A stretch of DNA of 64,000 nt from Henriciella sp. (GCF_029936995.1 NZ_JAPYRE010000002.1:434001-498000), one strand, 5' to 3'. Counted from the stretch's first letter, positions 1 through 8,073 are shown. The notes: a model not told the origin generated them from the letters alone. Program-made: numbers and translations.

Positions 1-324
1 TTCTACGGCCCGTTCGGCGACATTGCCGATGTGGAGGCCTGCGAGCAGCAGTTCCGCAATGCCTTCCTGCTTGGCTGTTCGGGCACCTGGACGCTGCATC
101 CAAAACAGATCGAGATCGCCAAACGTGTCTTCTCACCCAACCCGGACGAAGTGAAATTCGCCCGGCGCATCCTCGAGGCGATGCCGGACGGTTCGGGCGT
201 CGCGATGCTCGATGGCAAGATGCAGGACGACGCGACCTGGAAGCAGGCCAAGGTCATTTCAGACCTTGCCGACCTTGTGGCCGGGAAGGACCCGGATTTG
301 GCAAAAGCCTACTCGGATGCTTAG
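1..324 (+). CDS. HpcH/HpaI aldolase family protein, malyl-CoA lyase-like (5' partial)
   Basis: Only the last 107 residues lie in the window, read from base 1 in frame 1. They resemble the C-terminal end of the HpcH/HpaI aldolase/citrate lyase superfamily, and I recognise most similarity to L-malyl-CoA/beta-methylmalyl-CoA lyase, a cytoplasmic enzyme that cleaves malyl-type CoA thioesters to glyoxylate and an acyl-CoA. Visible segments are GPFGD at the start, [15 protein letters not shown] and [14 protein letters not shown], typical of the family's C-terminal cap. The catalytic barrel is outside the window, so the substrate cannot be decided. A citrate-lyase-beta-like protein or malyl-CoA thioesterase is the main alternative. 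The gene ends 35 bp before the next one. Confidence 0.7.
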   Translation, partial: FYGPFGDIADVEACEQQFRNAFLLGCSGTWTLHPKQIEIAKRVFSPNPDEVKFARRILEAMPDGSGVAMLDGKMQDDATWKQAKVISDLADLVAGKDPDLAKAYSDA

Positions 325-359
325 ACTGGCAGGGCAAATCCAAGGGCAACCAAGGAGTC

Positions 360-923
360 ATGCCAATGAGAATTTCCAGCCTTTTCGCCGTAACCGCCTG
401 TAGCGCCGCCCTTATGGGAAGCGCCTCCGCGCAGGCGGATTTCGACTATCACGGGTTCAACCCTGAAACGATCGACGCGCTGAACGAGCGCATGGAGGAG
501 CCGATCACATCTCCCATGCTGGAAGCGCTGAGTGCCCATACAGGCATCGAGGCGTGCCAGGGCGACCAGGCGGTCGAGATGAACCCGCCGGATGGCTGGG
601 ACGCCCGAATGGCTAACGCAAACCCGCCCGGGGGCGATGTCGCCATGCCGATCCCGACTGCGCAACTGGCACCAGACTATCCACCGCTATACGAGGTGCT
701 GGGTGTCGAGGGCCAGTGTCAGGTCATGTTCGATGTGAGCGATGGCGGCCAGACAGAAAACGTGCTGACGAACTGCACCCTGCCGCAATTCGTCAAGGCG
801 ACCGAGGACATGATCAATCCGCTGGAATTCGAGGCCGCCGAGGGGCAGGACAGCCCGGCGACATCTAATATCCTCCTGCCGATCAACTATTGCCGTCCTG
901 ACAAGGAAAAGGCCGCAGAGTAG
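360..923 (+). CDS. Secreted TonB C-terminal-domain-like protein, paralogue 1
   Basis: 187-residue exported protein. Residues 1-25 form a signal peptide ending in ASA-QA. The second half (about 100-185) has the pattern of a TonB C-terminal domain: PDYPP, then VMFDVSDGGQTENVLTNC, then a closing strand with INYC. There is no proline-rich linker and no retained membrane anchor, so this is not a classic energy transducer and a direct ExbBD link is doubtful. Four cysteines (EAC, GQC, TNC, NYC) recur at matching places in the next gene, suggesting two conserved disulfides in the periplasm. ATG at 366 is an alternative start. No specific function is assigned. Confidence 0.6.
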   Translation: MPMRISSLFAVTACSAALMGSASAQADFDYHGFNPETIDALNERMEEPITSPMLEALSAHTGIEACQGDQAVEMNPPDGWDARMANANPPGGDVAMPIPTAQLAPDYPPLYEVLGVEGQCQVMFDVSDGGQTENVLTNCTLPQFVKATEDMINPLEFEAAEGQDSPATSNILLPINYCRPDKEKAAE

Positions 924-1016
924 TTTCCATACCGGCTTGTAACACAGGCAGGGCTTGGCGCGAGTTTGCCGTGACTGGTAAGCTCGCGTCAGTCTTTTCT
1001 AGCCCGAGGATATTCC

Positions 1017-1616
1017 ATGAAGCTCGTTCATGTCACCGCTTTTGCCGGGCTCACGCTTGGTCTTTCAGCCTGTGCCGTCGATCCGGCCGTCTATGGCCCC
1101 GGCCCGCAAGCCGGACCAGCCGTGCCTAGCCAGACCGATACTGCGGCTATGTCTGCCGCGCTTGATGGAAAGATCGAAGCGTGCGGGCATGCGGGTGCAG
1201 AAGAGGCCCGCCTGATCTATCCCGGTGGCTGGCATCAACGCCTGAGCGAGAGGCCCGAATCCTCGCAATCGGGAGGTGAGCTGCTCGGCGGTCCGGTGAC
1301 GCGTGAGGTGGTCGACCGGGATGCCCAGCCCCTGTCTCCACCCCAACCCCGTTATCCGGAACAGGCGGCAAATCGCGGGATCGAGGCGAAGTGTGAAATT
1401 CTCATGGATGTCAGTGAGGCAGGCCAGCCGGAAGACGTGCTCACGGCCTGCTCATCACCGCAATTCAATGCCTCGGCCTATGAAGCGGCGTCCCGCCTGC
1501 GGTTCGCGCCTGAGACAGTGGATGGACGCGCGGTTCGCCGCATCAACGTGGTCTATCCCATCACATACTGCCTGAATGAATCTGGCCGCGCGGCTGGCGC
1601 ATACGAGCGATACTGA
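1017..1616 (+). CDS. Putative lipoprotein with TonB C-terminal-like domain, paralogue 2
   Basis: 199 residues with a lipoprotein signal peptide; the lipobox LSAC puts the lipidated Cys at 19. A variable Pro/Gly-rich stretch follows, then a TonB-C-like region beginning PPQPRYPEQA, with ILMDVSEAGQPEDVLTAC and a final ITYC strand. It shares domain order and four cysteine positions with the upstream gene, so the two look like a tandem duplication with one copy turned into a lipoprotein. It probably acts in the periplasm. The partner is unknown. No terminator is evident between the two genes, and they may be co-transcribed. Confidence 0.6.
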   Translation: MKLVHVTAFAGLTLGLSACAVDPAVYGPGPQAGPAVPSQTDTAAMSAALDGKIEACGHAGAEEARLIYPGGWHQRLSERPESSQSGGELLGGPVTREVVDRDAQPLSPPQPRYPEQAANRGIEAKCEILMDVSEAGQPEDVLTACSSPQFNASAYEAASRLRFAPETVDGRAVRRINVVYPITYCLNESGRAAGAYERY

Positions 1617-1693
1617 TTGCGCCCAACGTCAGGGCTTCGCACGACGCTGTGACTGCGCTATGGCGGAAAGAAGAGAAAAAGAGGGAGGCGGTG

Positions 1694-2113
1694 ATGGTCG
1701 CGACCACGGGATATTCGGACAATCTGCAGCGCTGGATGGACTATTTTCATGGCGACCATGATCCATCGACGCTTTCCAAGCTGCTGCACGACAATGTCGT
1801 CTTCCGCAGCCCGGTGGTCCACACCCCGCAGGAAGGCAAGGCGATCACGATGAAGTATCTTGGCGCGGCTGGCCAGACGCTCGGCGGCGACACGTTTCGC
1901 TATACCCGCGTCTTCGATTGCGCCGACAAGGCCGTGCTCGAATTCGAGTGCGAGATGGATGGCATTCTGGTCAATGGCATCGACATGATCGAATGGGACG
2001 CGGACGGGCTGATCACCGACTTCAAGGTCATGGTGCGCCCGCTCAAGGGTATACAGGCGGTCCATGCCGCGATGAAGGCGATGCTGGAGCAGATGCAGGC
2101 CCCGCAATCATGA
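1694..2113 (+). CDS. NTF2-like/SnoaL-like family protein
   Basis: 139-residue cytoplasmic protein with the look of a single NTF2-like fold: N-terminal helices (YSDNLQRWMDYFHG), then strands with DNVVFRSPVVHTPQEGK and a long sheet ending IDMIEWDADGLITDFKVMV. This fold is shared by ketosteroid-isomerase-like and polyketide-cyclase-like proteins; the sequence does not indicate a substrate. I chose ATG 1694 because GGGAGG at 1683-1688 sits at good spacing, although the frame is open from 1649. Its stop overlaps the start of the acetyltransferase gene (ATGA), so the two are translationally coupled. Confidence 0.6.
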   Translation: MVATTGYSDNLQRWMDYFHGDHDPSTLSKLLHDNVVFRSPVVHTPQEGKAITMKYLGAAGQTLGGDTFRYTRVFDCADKAVLEFECEMDGILVNGIDMIEWDADGLITDFKVMVRPLKGIQAVHAAMKAMLEQMQAPQS

Positions 2114-2661
2114 ATGTGGCGCAGCCTGTCCCGGTCATCCTGAGCGAGCGGCTGAAACTCCGCGCGCATGAAGCGGCCGATTTCGATGCCCTGGCCGCCC
2201 ACTGGAGCCACCCAGAGACAATACGCTTCATTGGCGGAACGGCGCGCGCGCCGCATGAGGTTTGGGCCCGCAACATCCTGGCCAATCGCGGCCTGTGGCA
2301 GGCGCTCGGCTATGGCTACTGGCTCGTCGAGGACCGAAAGACTGGCGAATTCGTCGGCGAGGTGGGCTTTGCCGACTTTCACCGCGACACGGAGCCGAGT
2401 TTCTGGGGCATTCCCGAATGTGGCTGGGTAATCTCTCCGGACCGGTTCGGGAAGGGCTATGCCAGCGAGGCGGTCGGCGCGATCCATGACTGGTTTGACG
2501 AGGCCTGCGAGAGCGATAAGAGCTGCTGCATCATCGACCACGACAATGCAGCTTCTATCCGGATCGCGGAGAAAATCGGCTATACCCAGGCCGGGACGGT
2601 GCGCTTCCACAACGATGACGTGCTGTATTTCGAGCGTGCCAAAGGCGGCGCCAACGCCTAG
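2110..2661 (+). CDS. GNAT family N-acetyltransferase (RimJ/RimL type)
   Basis: 183-residue acetyltransferase. It has the RimJ/RimL-type layout: an opening strand LSERLKLRAHEAADFDAL, a central VGEVGFADF strand, the acetyl-CoA-binding segment RFGKGYASEA (a Q/R-x-x-G-x-G/A variant) and a late DNAASIRIAEKIGY helix. It transfers acetyl from acetyl-CoA to an amine on a small molecule or protein; the acceptor is not predictable. ATG 2110 overlaps the previous gene's TGA. The frame is open further upstream to 1918, but that extension runs through the NTF2-like gene and is unlikely to be translated. Confidence 0.75.
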   Translation: MNVAQPVPVILSERLKLRAHEAADFDALAAHWSHPETIRFIGGTARAPHEVWARNILANRGLWQALGYGYWLVEDRKTGEFVGEVGFADFHRDTEPSFWGIPECGWVISPDRFGKGYASEAVGAIHDWFDEACESDKSCCIIDHDNAASIRIAEKIGYTQAGTVRFHNDDVLYFERAKGGANA

Positions 2662-2694
2662 CAATCACAGCAAAGCAGGACTAGGTATACACTC

Positions 2695-3657
2695 ATGCCG
2701 ACGACATATCTCGATTTTGAAAAGCCGATTGCAGAGCTGGAAACCAAGATCGCGGAGCTGGAATCGCTCTCCGAGAATGGTGACGGTCCGTCGATTTCCG
2801 ACGAGCTCAAGAAGCTCAAGGACAAGGCGGCGCGCCAGTTGAAAGAGACCTATTCCTCGCTGACGCCGTGGCGCAAGACGCAAGTGGCGCGCCATCCGGA
2901 GCGCCCGCACTTCTCCGACTATATCGAACATCTGTTCGATGACTTCCAGGAGCTGGCCGGCGACCGTGTGTATGGCAATGACGAGGCCGTGATCGGCGGG
3001 CTTGCCACTTTCCGCGGGCAGAGCGTCGTCGTGATCGGTCACGAGAAGGGGCGCACGACTGAAAGCCGCCTGCGCCACAATTTCGGCATGGCGCACCCGG
3101 AGGGCTATCGCAAGGCGGTGCGCCTGATGGACCTGGCCGACAAGTTCAAGCTGCCGGTGCTCTCTTTCGTCGACACCGCCGGCGCTTTCCCGGGCAAGGC
3201 CGGCGAGGAGCGCGGCCAGGCCGAGGCTATTGCCCGCTCGACCGAGCGCTGCCTGACACTGAACGTGCCAATGGTGTCGCTGATCATCGGTGAGGGCGGC
3301 TCCGGCGGGGCGATCGCCATCGCAGCGGCCAACAAGGTCCTGATGATGGAGCATTCCATCTATTCCGTCATCTCACCGGAAGGCTGTGCCTCGATCCTCT
3401 ACCGCAATTCCGCCAAAGCGCGCGATGCCGCGGAGGCCATGCGGATCACGTCTGAAGACCTTCACAAGCTGAAAATCGTCGATGCGGTGGTCAAGGAGCC
3501 GGTTGGCGGCGCGCACCGCGATCCGGAGAAGGCGGTCAGCCAGGCTGGAAAGGCAATCGAGAAGGCGCTTTCAGAGCTGGAAGGAATGTCTGCGAGCGAG
3601 CTGCGTCGCCAGCGCCGTGATCGTTTCTATGCCATCGGCCGCGAAGGCTTGAACTAG
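2695..3657 (+). CDS. accA: Acetyl-CoA carboxylase carboxyltransferase subunit alpha
   Basis: 320 residues, the usual AccA length. With AccD it transfers carboxyl from carboxybiotin to acetyl-CoA, giving malonyl-CoA for fatty acid synthesis. The N-terminal helical segment (residues 1-70, DFEKPIAELETKIAELE) is the typical AccA leader. The crotonase-like core includes FVDTAGAFPG, the oxyanion-type GEGGSGGAIAI near residue 199, and SVISPEGCASILYR. It stands alone here, separate from accB, accC and accD. The gene starts 33 bp after the acetyltransferase. Identification is firm from overall family resemblance. Confidence 0.96.
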   Translation: MPTTYLDFEKPIAELETKIAELESLSENGDGPSISDELKKLKDKAARQLKETYSSLTPWRKTQVARHPERPHFSDYIEHLFDDFQELAGDRVYGNDEAVIGGLATFRGQSVVVIGHEKGRTTESRLRHNFGMAHPEGYRKAVRLMDLADKFKLPVLSFVDTAGAFPGKAGEERGQAEAIARSTERCLTLNVPMVSLIIGEGGSGGAIAIAAANKVLMMEHSIYSVISPEGCASILYRNSAKARDAAEAMRITSEDLHKLKIVDAVVKEPVGGAHRDPEKAVSQAGKAIEKALSELEGMSASELRRQRRDRFYAIGREGLN

Positions 3658-3688
3658 GCGCAGCCAGCTCATAAATCCGCATTAATGA

Positions 3689-3755
3689 GAGGCCACGTCC
3701 TCGCCCTTACACGGGAAGAATGTCCGGGACGGCCCGGCGCTCTTTAGCGTGGAGG
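3689..3755 (+). promoter_or_regulatory. Candidate guanidine-II (mini-ykkC) riboswitch upstream of sugE
   Basis: A perfect 5-bp hairpin, CCGGG-ACGG-CCCGG, occupies 3724-3737 and presents the ACGG tetraloop typical of guanidine-II riboswitches. A weaker hairpin just upstream (3706-3718, one bulged A) also shows an ACGG loop (3711-3714). The Shine-Dalgarno GGAGG (3751-3755) of the guanidinium exporter follows 13 nt later, as expected for translational control. Deviations from the class are a short 5-nt linker between hairpins and a C-G rather than G-C pair closing the first loop. The downstream gene family supports the call. Confidence 0.5.
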
Positions 3756-3760
3756 CATTT

Positions 3761-4081
3761 GTGGCCTGGATTATTCTTTTTATCGCGGGATTACTGGAAG
3801 TCGTCTGGGCGGCGGCGATGAAGCAGTCCGACGGCTTTACCCGCCTGCAACCCTCAATCGTGACGCTCGTGGCCATGCTCGGCAGTTTCAGCCTGCTGGC
3901 CTGGTCCATGCGGGTACTGCCGCTTGGAACAGCCTATACGATCTGGACCGGTATTGGTGCAATCGGGGCTTTCCTCGTCGGCGTCATGTTCATGGGGGAA
4001 AGCCTGACAATGATGCGCCTGCTCGCAGCGGGGCTTATTGTCGGCGGCCTGGTCCTGATGCGACTGTCGGCCACAGCTTAA
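3761..4081 (+). CDS. sugE: SugE/Gdx-type SMR guanidinium exporter
   Basis: 106-residue small multidrug resistance protein with four predicted membrane helices, inserted as a dimer in the inner membrane. It has the SugE signature: an N-terminal AWIILFIAGLLEVVW with the essential Glu13, then KQSDGFTRLQPS and AYTIWTGIGAIGA. SugE-type proteins export guanidinium in exchange for protons. I chose GTG 3761 over the in-frame GTG at 3749 because GGAGG (3751-3755) lies 5 nt before it, and this start reproduces the family's usual N-terminus and length. The candidate riboswitch upstream fits this role. The 3' end overlaps the opposite-strand zinc-finger gene by 4 bp. Confidence 0.88.
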   Translation: MAWIILFIAGLLEVVWAAAMKQSDGFTRLQPSIVTLVAMLGSFSLLAWSMRVLPLGTAYTIWTGIGAIGAFLVGVMFMGESLTMMRLLAAGLIVGGLVLMRLSATA

Positions 4082-4347
4082 TAGAAGGCAGCCTCATCCT
4101 CGGCGCATGTCCCGCAGCTTTCCACGGCCGGATCAAAGTTCAGGCGGGACATGCTGATCTGGTCTCCACAATAGAGGCAGTGCCCGAACCGGCCGGTGTC
4201 CAGCCGGCGTAGCGCATTATCGATCCGCTTGAGATCAGCCAGATCATTTCGGGCGGGAAGAATCGTTTCGCGATCATCATTGTGGCCCAATGATGCGTCG
4301 CCGGTTTTCCTGTGACCGGACGGACCGAGACCGGAATACGATTTCAT
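4078..4347 (-). CDS. TraR/DksA-type C4 zinc-finger protein
   Basis: 89 residues. The C-terminal half carries the DksA/TraR zinc finger with Cys57, Cys60, Cys78 and Cys81 (C-x2-C-x17-C-x2-C), preceded by the acidic/basic helix DLADLKRIDNALRRLDTGRFG. Canonical DksA is longer and has a coiled-coil that reaches into the RNA polymerase secondary channel; that coil is short here, so this is a small DksA-like protein and not DksA itself. RNA polymerase modulation is possible but unproven. It converges with sugE. Confidence 0.75.
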   Translation of the reverse strand: MKSYSGLGPSGHRKTGDASLGHNDDRETILPARNDLADLKRIDNALRRLDTGRFGHCLYCGDQISMSRLNFDPAVESCGTCAEDEAAFY

Positions 4348-4448
4348 GAAAAATAGCCTGCGACTGATTTAATCACTTGGCAAGGGCTAGCCCTGTAGCA
4401 GCAGAATGTATTATCGAAAGTCGAGAAGAATCGGTCAAAGGAGGGGTG

Positions 4449-5414
4449 ATGACCTCATCGGTCCCACTCGAAATGCAGGGGGTGACCAAGCGTTTCGGCT
4501 TCTTTACCGCCGTGCGCGATCTCAGTTTCACCGTGCCGCAGGGGAGCATTGTCGGATTTCTCGGCCCGAACGGGGCGGGCAAGTCGACCGGCCTGCGCAT
4601 GGCATTGGGGGTGTTGAGCCCGGATGAGGGCGAAGCGCGACTGTTCGGCGCGCCGCCCAATATCAATTCACTGCGCCGGGTCGGCTTTCTTCCAGAAGAG
4701 CGCGGCCTCTACAAGAAGATGAGTCCGCGCGCGATCATCTCCTATTTCGCGCGCCTCAAGGGCATGAGTGCGCCGGATTCCCGCAAGCGCGCCGACGAGC
4801 TGCTTGAAGCAATGGGCCTGGCTGAATTCGGGCGCTCACGGATATCGAAACTCTCCAAGGGTATGGCGCAGAAGGTGCAGATCCTCTCATCGCTCGCGCA
4901 CGGGCCGGAATTCCTGATCCTTGACGAGCCTTTCTCCGGGCTCGACCCGGTCAACCAGCAGGGCCTGGAAGACCTGATTATCGAGGAGCACAAGCGTGGC
5001 GCCACCATTCTCTTCTCGACCCATGTCATGGAGCACGCCGAGCGGCTGTGCGATTCCATCGTGATGATGGCGCGTGGCCGCAAGGTGTTCGACGGGACGC
5101 TGGACGAAGCTTATGGCGCGCTTGGCCGGGCCGTCCTGATCGGGGTGAGTGATGGCTTCGATCTCGATACCGCACTTGCGCCGAAAGGATTCACGCAGAA
5201 TGAAAAACAGGGCGACACCTGGCGGGTGAGCCTGCCACAGGGACAGGATGCCCAGGATGCGTTGCGGGCCGCAATCAATGCAGGTGCGCCGATTACCAGT
5301 TTCCGGCCGGAAGAGGCCCGGTTGCGGGATGTCTTCGTCTCGCTTGTTTCCGAAGCCGAAGCGGCAGACCTGGACGAGTCGCTCAAAGCTGACACGATCG
5401 CGGAGGTGATATGA
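4449..5414 (+). CDS. ABC transporter ATP-binding protein (NatA/YhaQ-like)
   Basis: 321 residues. Walker A GPNGAGKST at 39-47, a degenerate signature LSKGM at 135-139, Walker B FLILDE at 155-160 and an H-loop STHVMEH near 186. The extended C-terminal part is typical of DrrA/NatA-type subunits with a DUF4162-like tail. It energises the membrane partner encoded directly downstream. ATG 4449 follows a strong AAGGAGGGG, so I prefer it to the longer open frame from 4377. Its stop overlaps the permease start (ATGATG), a two-gene operon. The exported substrate is unknown. Confidence 0.85.
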   Translation: MTSSVPLEMQGVTKRFGFFTAVRDLSFTVPQGSIVGFLGPNGAGKSTGLRMALGVLSPDEGEARLFGAPPNINSLRRVGFLPEERGLYKKMSPRAIISYFARLKGMSAPDSRKRADELLEAMGLAEFGRSRISKLSKGMAQKVQILSSLAHGPEFLILDEPFSGLDPVNQQGLEDLIIEEHKRGATILFSTHVMEHAERLCDSIVMMARGRKVFDGTLDEAYGALGRAVLIGVSDGFDLDTALAPKGFTQNEKQGDTWRVSLPQGQDAQDALRAAINAGAPITSFRPEEARLRDVFVSLVSEAEAADLDESLKADTIAEVI

Positions 5415-6862
5415 TGCGGTCCATCTATCTTGTCGCCCGGCGTGACTATCTCGGCTATGTGCAGGCCTGGGGCTTCTGGCTCGGGCTGCTGCTGACGCCG
5501 GTCCTGATGGGCGTCGGCATGATGGCCCCGAGCTGGGCCGCCGCCTCGCAGCCGACGCGCTATTATACCGTCATCGAGGATGGGAACGCATTTGCAGAAG
5601 TGCTGCGTTCAGAACTCGACAAGGAACGTGAGCAGGTCGCGCGCATGACGCTCGACCCGTTAGCGGTCATGAACAATGAGACCAGTGAGGCCATAGAGAC
5701 ATTCGACGCCGCCCTTGATGAAGGCGCGAGCGTCGAGGTTGCACTGGAGCGTGCCGGAGGCAGCACAGTCGACCTGCCTCAGTCGGATTTCATCTATGTC
5801 GAACCGCCTGCGCGCACATCAGAGGCATTGCAGCCTTACCTGCTCGGCGAACGCAGTATCGAGACACCGAATGGGCCACAGACCCTGTTCGCCGCGATCT
5901 TCGTGCCGGAGGGGGACGGGGAGATCGAATACTGGAGCGAGAACATCACGGCCCAGAGCCTGCGCGGCAAGGTGCAGGCCGCCGAGCAGACACTGACCGA
6001 ACGGCGTGTGTTCGAGGAAGCAGGTGTCAGCCCACGTATATTGAATGAGGCGGAGAACCGTGCCCGCACGGTCTCTGAGAAGCGGGCCCGTCCGCCGTCG
6101 GCCGCTGGCGCAGGTGCGCAGGTGACGCTGGCTGACAGGGCCCCTTTCTTCGCGGCGGTGATGATGGCCTTCCTGCTCTGGTTCCTGATCTTCTCTGTCG
6201 TGAACTATCTGCTGATGGGCACCATCGAGGAACGCTCCAACAAGATTTTCGACTCGCTGCTGACATCAGTGAAGCTGCCGCACATGCTGGCGGGCAAGCT
6301 GCTCGCCGTGCTCGCGGTGGCACTGACATTGATGGCGGTCTGGGCCATCGGGGCGGCGGTTGTCGTCAACATGTTCTCCAGCGCCATGCCGGCGGACATG
6401 CGCGAAACCCTGTTCACGGTGATCTCTGCGGTGGCGCGACCGAGCCTGCTTGTGCCCGCCGTACTGAGCTTCGTGCTCGGCTATCTCATGTATGGCGCAG
6501 TCTTCCTGGCGCTTGGCTCTCTCTGCGATACGATCCAGGAAGCCCAGACGCTGATGACGCCCCTGATCGTGCTGCTCATGGTGCCGATGTTCATGATCGT
6601 GGTGGCGATCAATGATGCGGAATCGCCGATCCTCTCGGTGATGAGCTGGGTGCCTGTGTTCACGCCCTTCCTGCTGATCCTGCGGGTGCCAGCCGGGCCG
6701 CCGCTCTGGGAGGTTGCAGGGCTGCTTGTCCTGATGATTGCCGCAACGCTTCTGGTGCTGTGGCTGGCCGCGCGGGTGTACCGGGCTGGCGCGGTGCACG
6801 GCGCCGGTGTGGGCGATGTCGGGAAGTGGTTTGCCAAGGCGCTACCGGGCAAGAAGGGCTGA
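5411..6862 (+). CDS. ABC-2 type permease (NatB-like)
   Basis: 483-residue inner-membrane subunit. One N-terminal helix (about 18-38) is followed by a large extracytoplasmic domain (about 40-245), then five or six C-terminal helices beginning AVMMAFLLWFLIFSVV. This layout matches the NatB/YhaP family of ABC-2 exporters, and the ATPase gene just upstream overlaps it. The family includes Na+ exporters and lipid or peptide exporters, so the substrate is open. A strong hairpin follows, though its T-run favours the opposite strand. Confidence 0.8.
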   Translation: MMRSIYLVARRDYLGYVQAWGFWLGLLLTPVLMGVGMMAPSWAAASQPTRYYTVIEDGNAFAEVLRSELDKEREQVARMTLDPLAVMNNETSEAIETFDAALDEGASVEVALERAGGSTVDLPQSDFIYVEPPARTSEALQPYLLGERSIETPNGPQTLFAAIFVPEGDGEIEYWSENITAQSLRGKVQAAEQTLTERRVFEEAGVSPRILNEAENRARTVSEKRARPPSAAGAGAQVTLADRAPFFAAVMMAFLLWFLIFSVVNYLLMGTIEERSNKIFDSLLTSVKLPHMLAGKLLAVLAVALTLMAVWAIGAAVVVNMFSSAMPADMRETLFTVISAVARPSLLVPAVLSFVLGYLMYGAVFLALGSLCDTIQEAQTLMTPLIVLLMVPMFMIVVAINDAESPILSVMSWVPVFTPFLLILRVPAGPPLWEVAGLLVLMIAATLLVLWLAARVYRAGAVHGAGVGDVGKWFAKALPGKKG

Positions 6863-6876
6863 CCAGACACGAAAAA

Positions 6877-6903
6877 ACCCCTCCAGCGCCGGGCTGGAGG
6901 GGT
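6877..6903 (-). terminator. Rho-independent terminator between the permease gene and rpsU
   Basis: Perfect 11-bp stem ACCCCTCCAGC/GCTGGAGGGGT with a 5-nt loop. On the minus strand it is followed by TTTTTT, so it ends rpsU transcripts efficiently; on the plus strand the T-run is weak but the stem may still end the ABC operon. Confidence 0.85.
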
Positions 6904-6938
6904 CAATCTTCTACGCCAGAAAAGGCAGGCCGGTAATC

Positions 6939-7148
6939 CTAGGCCAGACCTTCGCGCTGGGCGCGCTTGCGTGCAAGTTTGCGAGCGCGGCGCACAGCTT
7001 CCGCCTTCTGGCGGGCCTTCTTTTCGGAAGGCTTTTCAAAGTGCGTCCGGGATTTCATTTCCCGGAAAAGACCCTCACGCTGCATCTTCTTTTTAAGTGC
7101 GCGAAGGGCTTGTTCGACATTGTTGTCGCGGACAACGATCTGTACGAT
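6939..7148 (-). CDS. rpsU: 30S ribosomal protein S21 with an apparent ATC start codon
   Basis: 69-residue basic protein that aligns by eye with S21 over its whole length: [20 protein letters not shown], then [13 protein letters not shown], then an Arg/Lys-rich tail ending [10 protein letters not shown]21 is a small-subunit protein involved in initiation. The family's N-terminal Met falls on ATC (7148-7146). No ATG, GTG or TTG is in frame before the conserved residues. GGAG lies 8 nt upstream of the ATC, a normal ribosome-binding spacing, and a 3-codon ORF (ATG GAG ATT TAG) ends 2 nt before it. Either this is a rare AUC start or the sequence has an error. COQ9 is divergent. Confidence 0.9.
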   Translation of the reverse strand: MVQIVVRDNNVEQALRALKKKMQREGLFREMKSRTHFEKPSEKKARQKAEAVRRARKLARKRAQREGLA

Positions 7149-7267
7149 GGCTAAATCTCCATTGGTTTGTCCAGACCCATATGAGCCTGAACAGAATTCT
7201 GGCGTGAAACTACGAAAGGCGTGCCTATATCACTAAAGATGGGGCTTGCCTACTCCCGGAGCCAGCA

Positions 7268-7891
7268 ATGACAGAAAGACCGTCAGTCAGACTTCAGGAT
7301 GCATGGTTGGATCACCTCCTGCCGCTCGTCGAAGACGAGGGCTGGACGGATCATGCCTTTACAATATCAGCGCGCGAAGCCGGCATGAGTTCCGATGAAA
7401 TGGCGCTTGCGGCACCGGACGGCGTCAGTGACCTGATCGAGCGCTTCTTCGACCGTGCGGAAGAAGAGATGCTGGAGACCCTCGCGGCAGGCGAGCTTTC
7501 CGCTCTGCGAACGCATGAACGCGTCGCGGAAGGCATAAAGGCCTGGCTGGGCGCGCTCGCGCCGCATCGCGCCGCCGTCAAACGCGCGTCGGCTCGTGGC
7601 TTCCTGCCATGGCACGCGCCGGAGGCCGCGAAGCGAACCTGGAAGACGGCTGACGCCATCTGGACGGCTGCGGGCGATACTGCGACCGACTATAACCGTG
7701 AGACAAAGCGTGGACTCCTGTCGGCCGTGCTTCCGCCGATTGTGCTCTATTGGCTGGATGAGCCGGAGGAGGCTGACCTCGACGCTTATATCGAGACGCG
7801 CCTGCAAGGCGCGATGAAGTTTGGCCAGTGGGGCTCGAAGGTGGCGAAACCGGGCCTGGAACTGCTGGACCGGTTGCGCGGGCGGGGCTGA
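7268..7891 (+). CDS. COQ9 family protein, ubiquinone biosynthesis
   Basis: 207 residues. COQ9 proteins bind lipid and assist COQ7-type hydroxylation of demethoxyubiquinone. The N-terminal part (WLDHLLPLVEDEGWTDHAF, then ISAREAGMS) is a TetR-like HTH remnant, as known for the family, and the C-terminal part contains the typical AADAIWTAAGD-like segment (here TADAIWTAAGD), DYNRETKRGLLSAV and a final amphipathic stretch. The protein is probably peripheral on the inner membrane. It is divergent from rpsU and has a 119-bp shared upstream region. Confidence 0.85.
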   Translation: MTERPSVRLQDAWLDHLLPLVEDEGWTDHAFTISAREAGMSSDEMALAAPDGVSDLIERFFDRAEEEMLETLAAGELSALRTHERVAEGIKAWLGALAPHRAAVKRASARGFLPWHAPEAAKRTWKTADAIWTAAGDTATDYNRETKRGLLSAVLPPIVLYWLDEPEEADLDAYIETRLQGAMKFGQWGSKVAKPGLELLDRLRGRG

Positions 7892-8020
7892 AGACCGCTG
7901 GGTTCTCTTTGCAGGTTCGCCGATGCCGGACCGAATCGGCTACCCTTACTCTCGCCATAGTTGCGCATGAAAAGAAGAATCCTTCAGCCATTATGGAGGT
8001 CTGAGGTTTTTATCGTCGAG

Positions 8021-8073
8021 AAAGGACTGTAAGGAGGTGCCAACCAGTCCTTTCATCCTACCCGCAACCCTCC
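8021..8073 (+). promoter_or_regulatory. Leader hairpin with a Shine-Dalgarno sequence in its loop
   Basis: Inverted repeat AAAGGACTG (8021-8029)/CAGTCCTTT (8045-8053) encloses a 15-nt loop containing AAGGAGGT (8031-8038). No start codon follows at usable distance. CCTCC at 8069-8073 could pair with the GGAGG instead. A possible 21-codon ORF (ATG 7967, TAA 8030) ends exactly at this loop and is in frame with the DUF481 gene that starts at 8093. Together this looks like a leader that controls the downstream gene. Confidence 0.4.

Noticed and set aside
3689..3702. Upstream hairpin GAGG-CCACGT-CCTC as first arm of the guanidine-II riboswitch
   Set aside because: Its loop lacks the ACGR tetraloop; the 3706-3718 hairpin fits better, although it is weaker.
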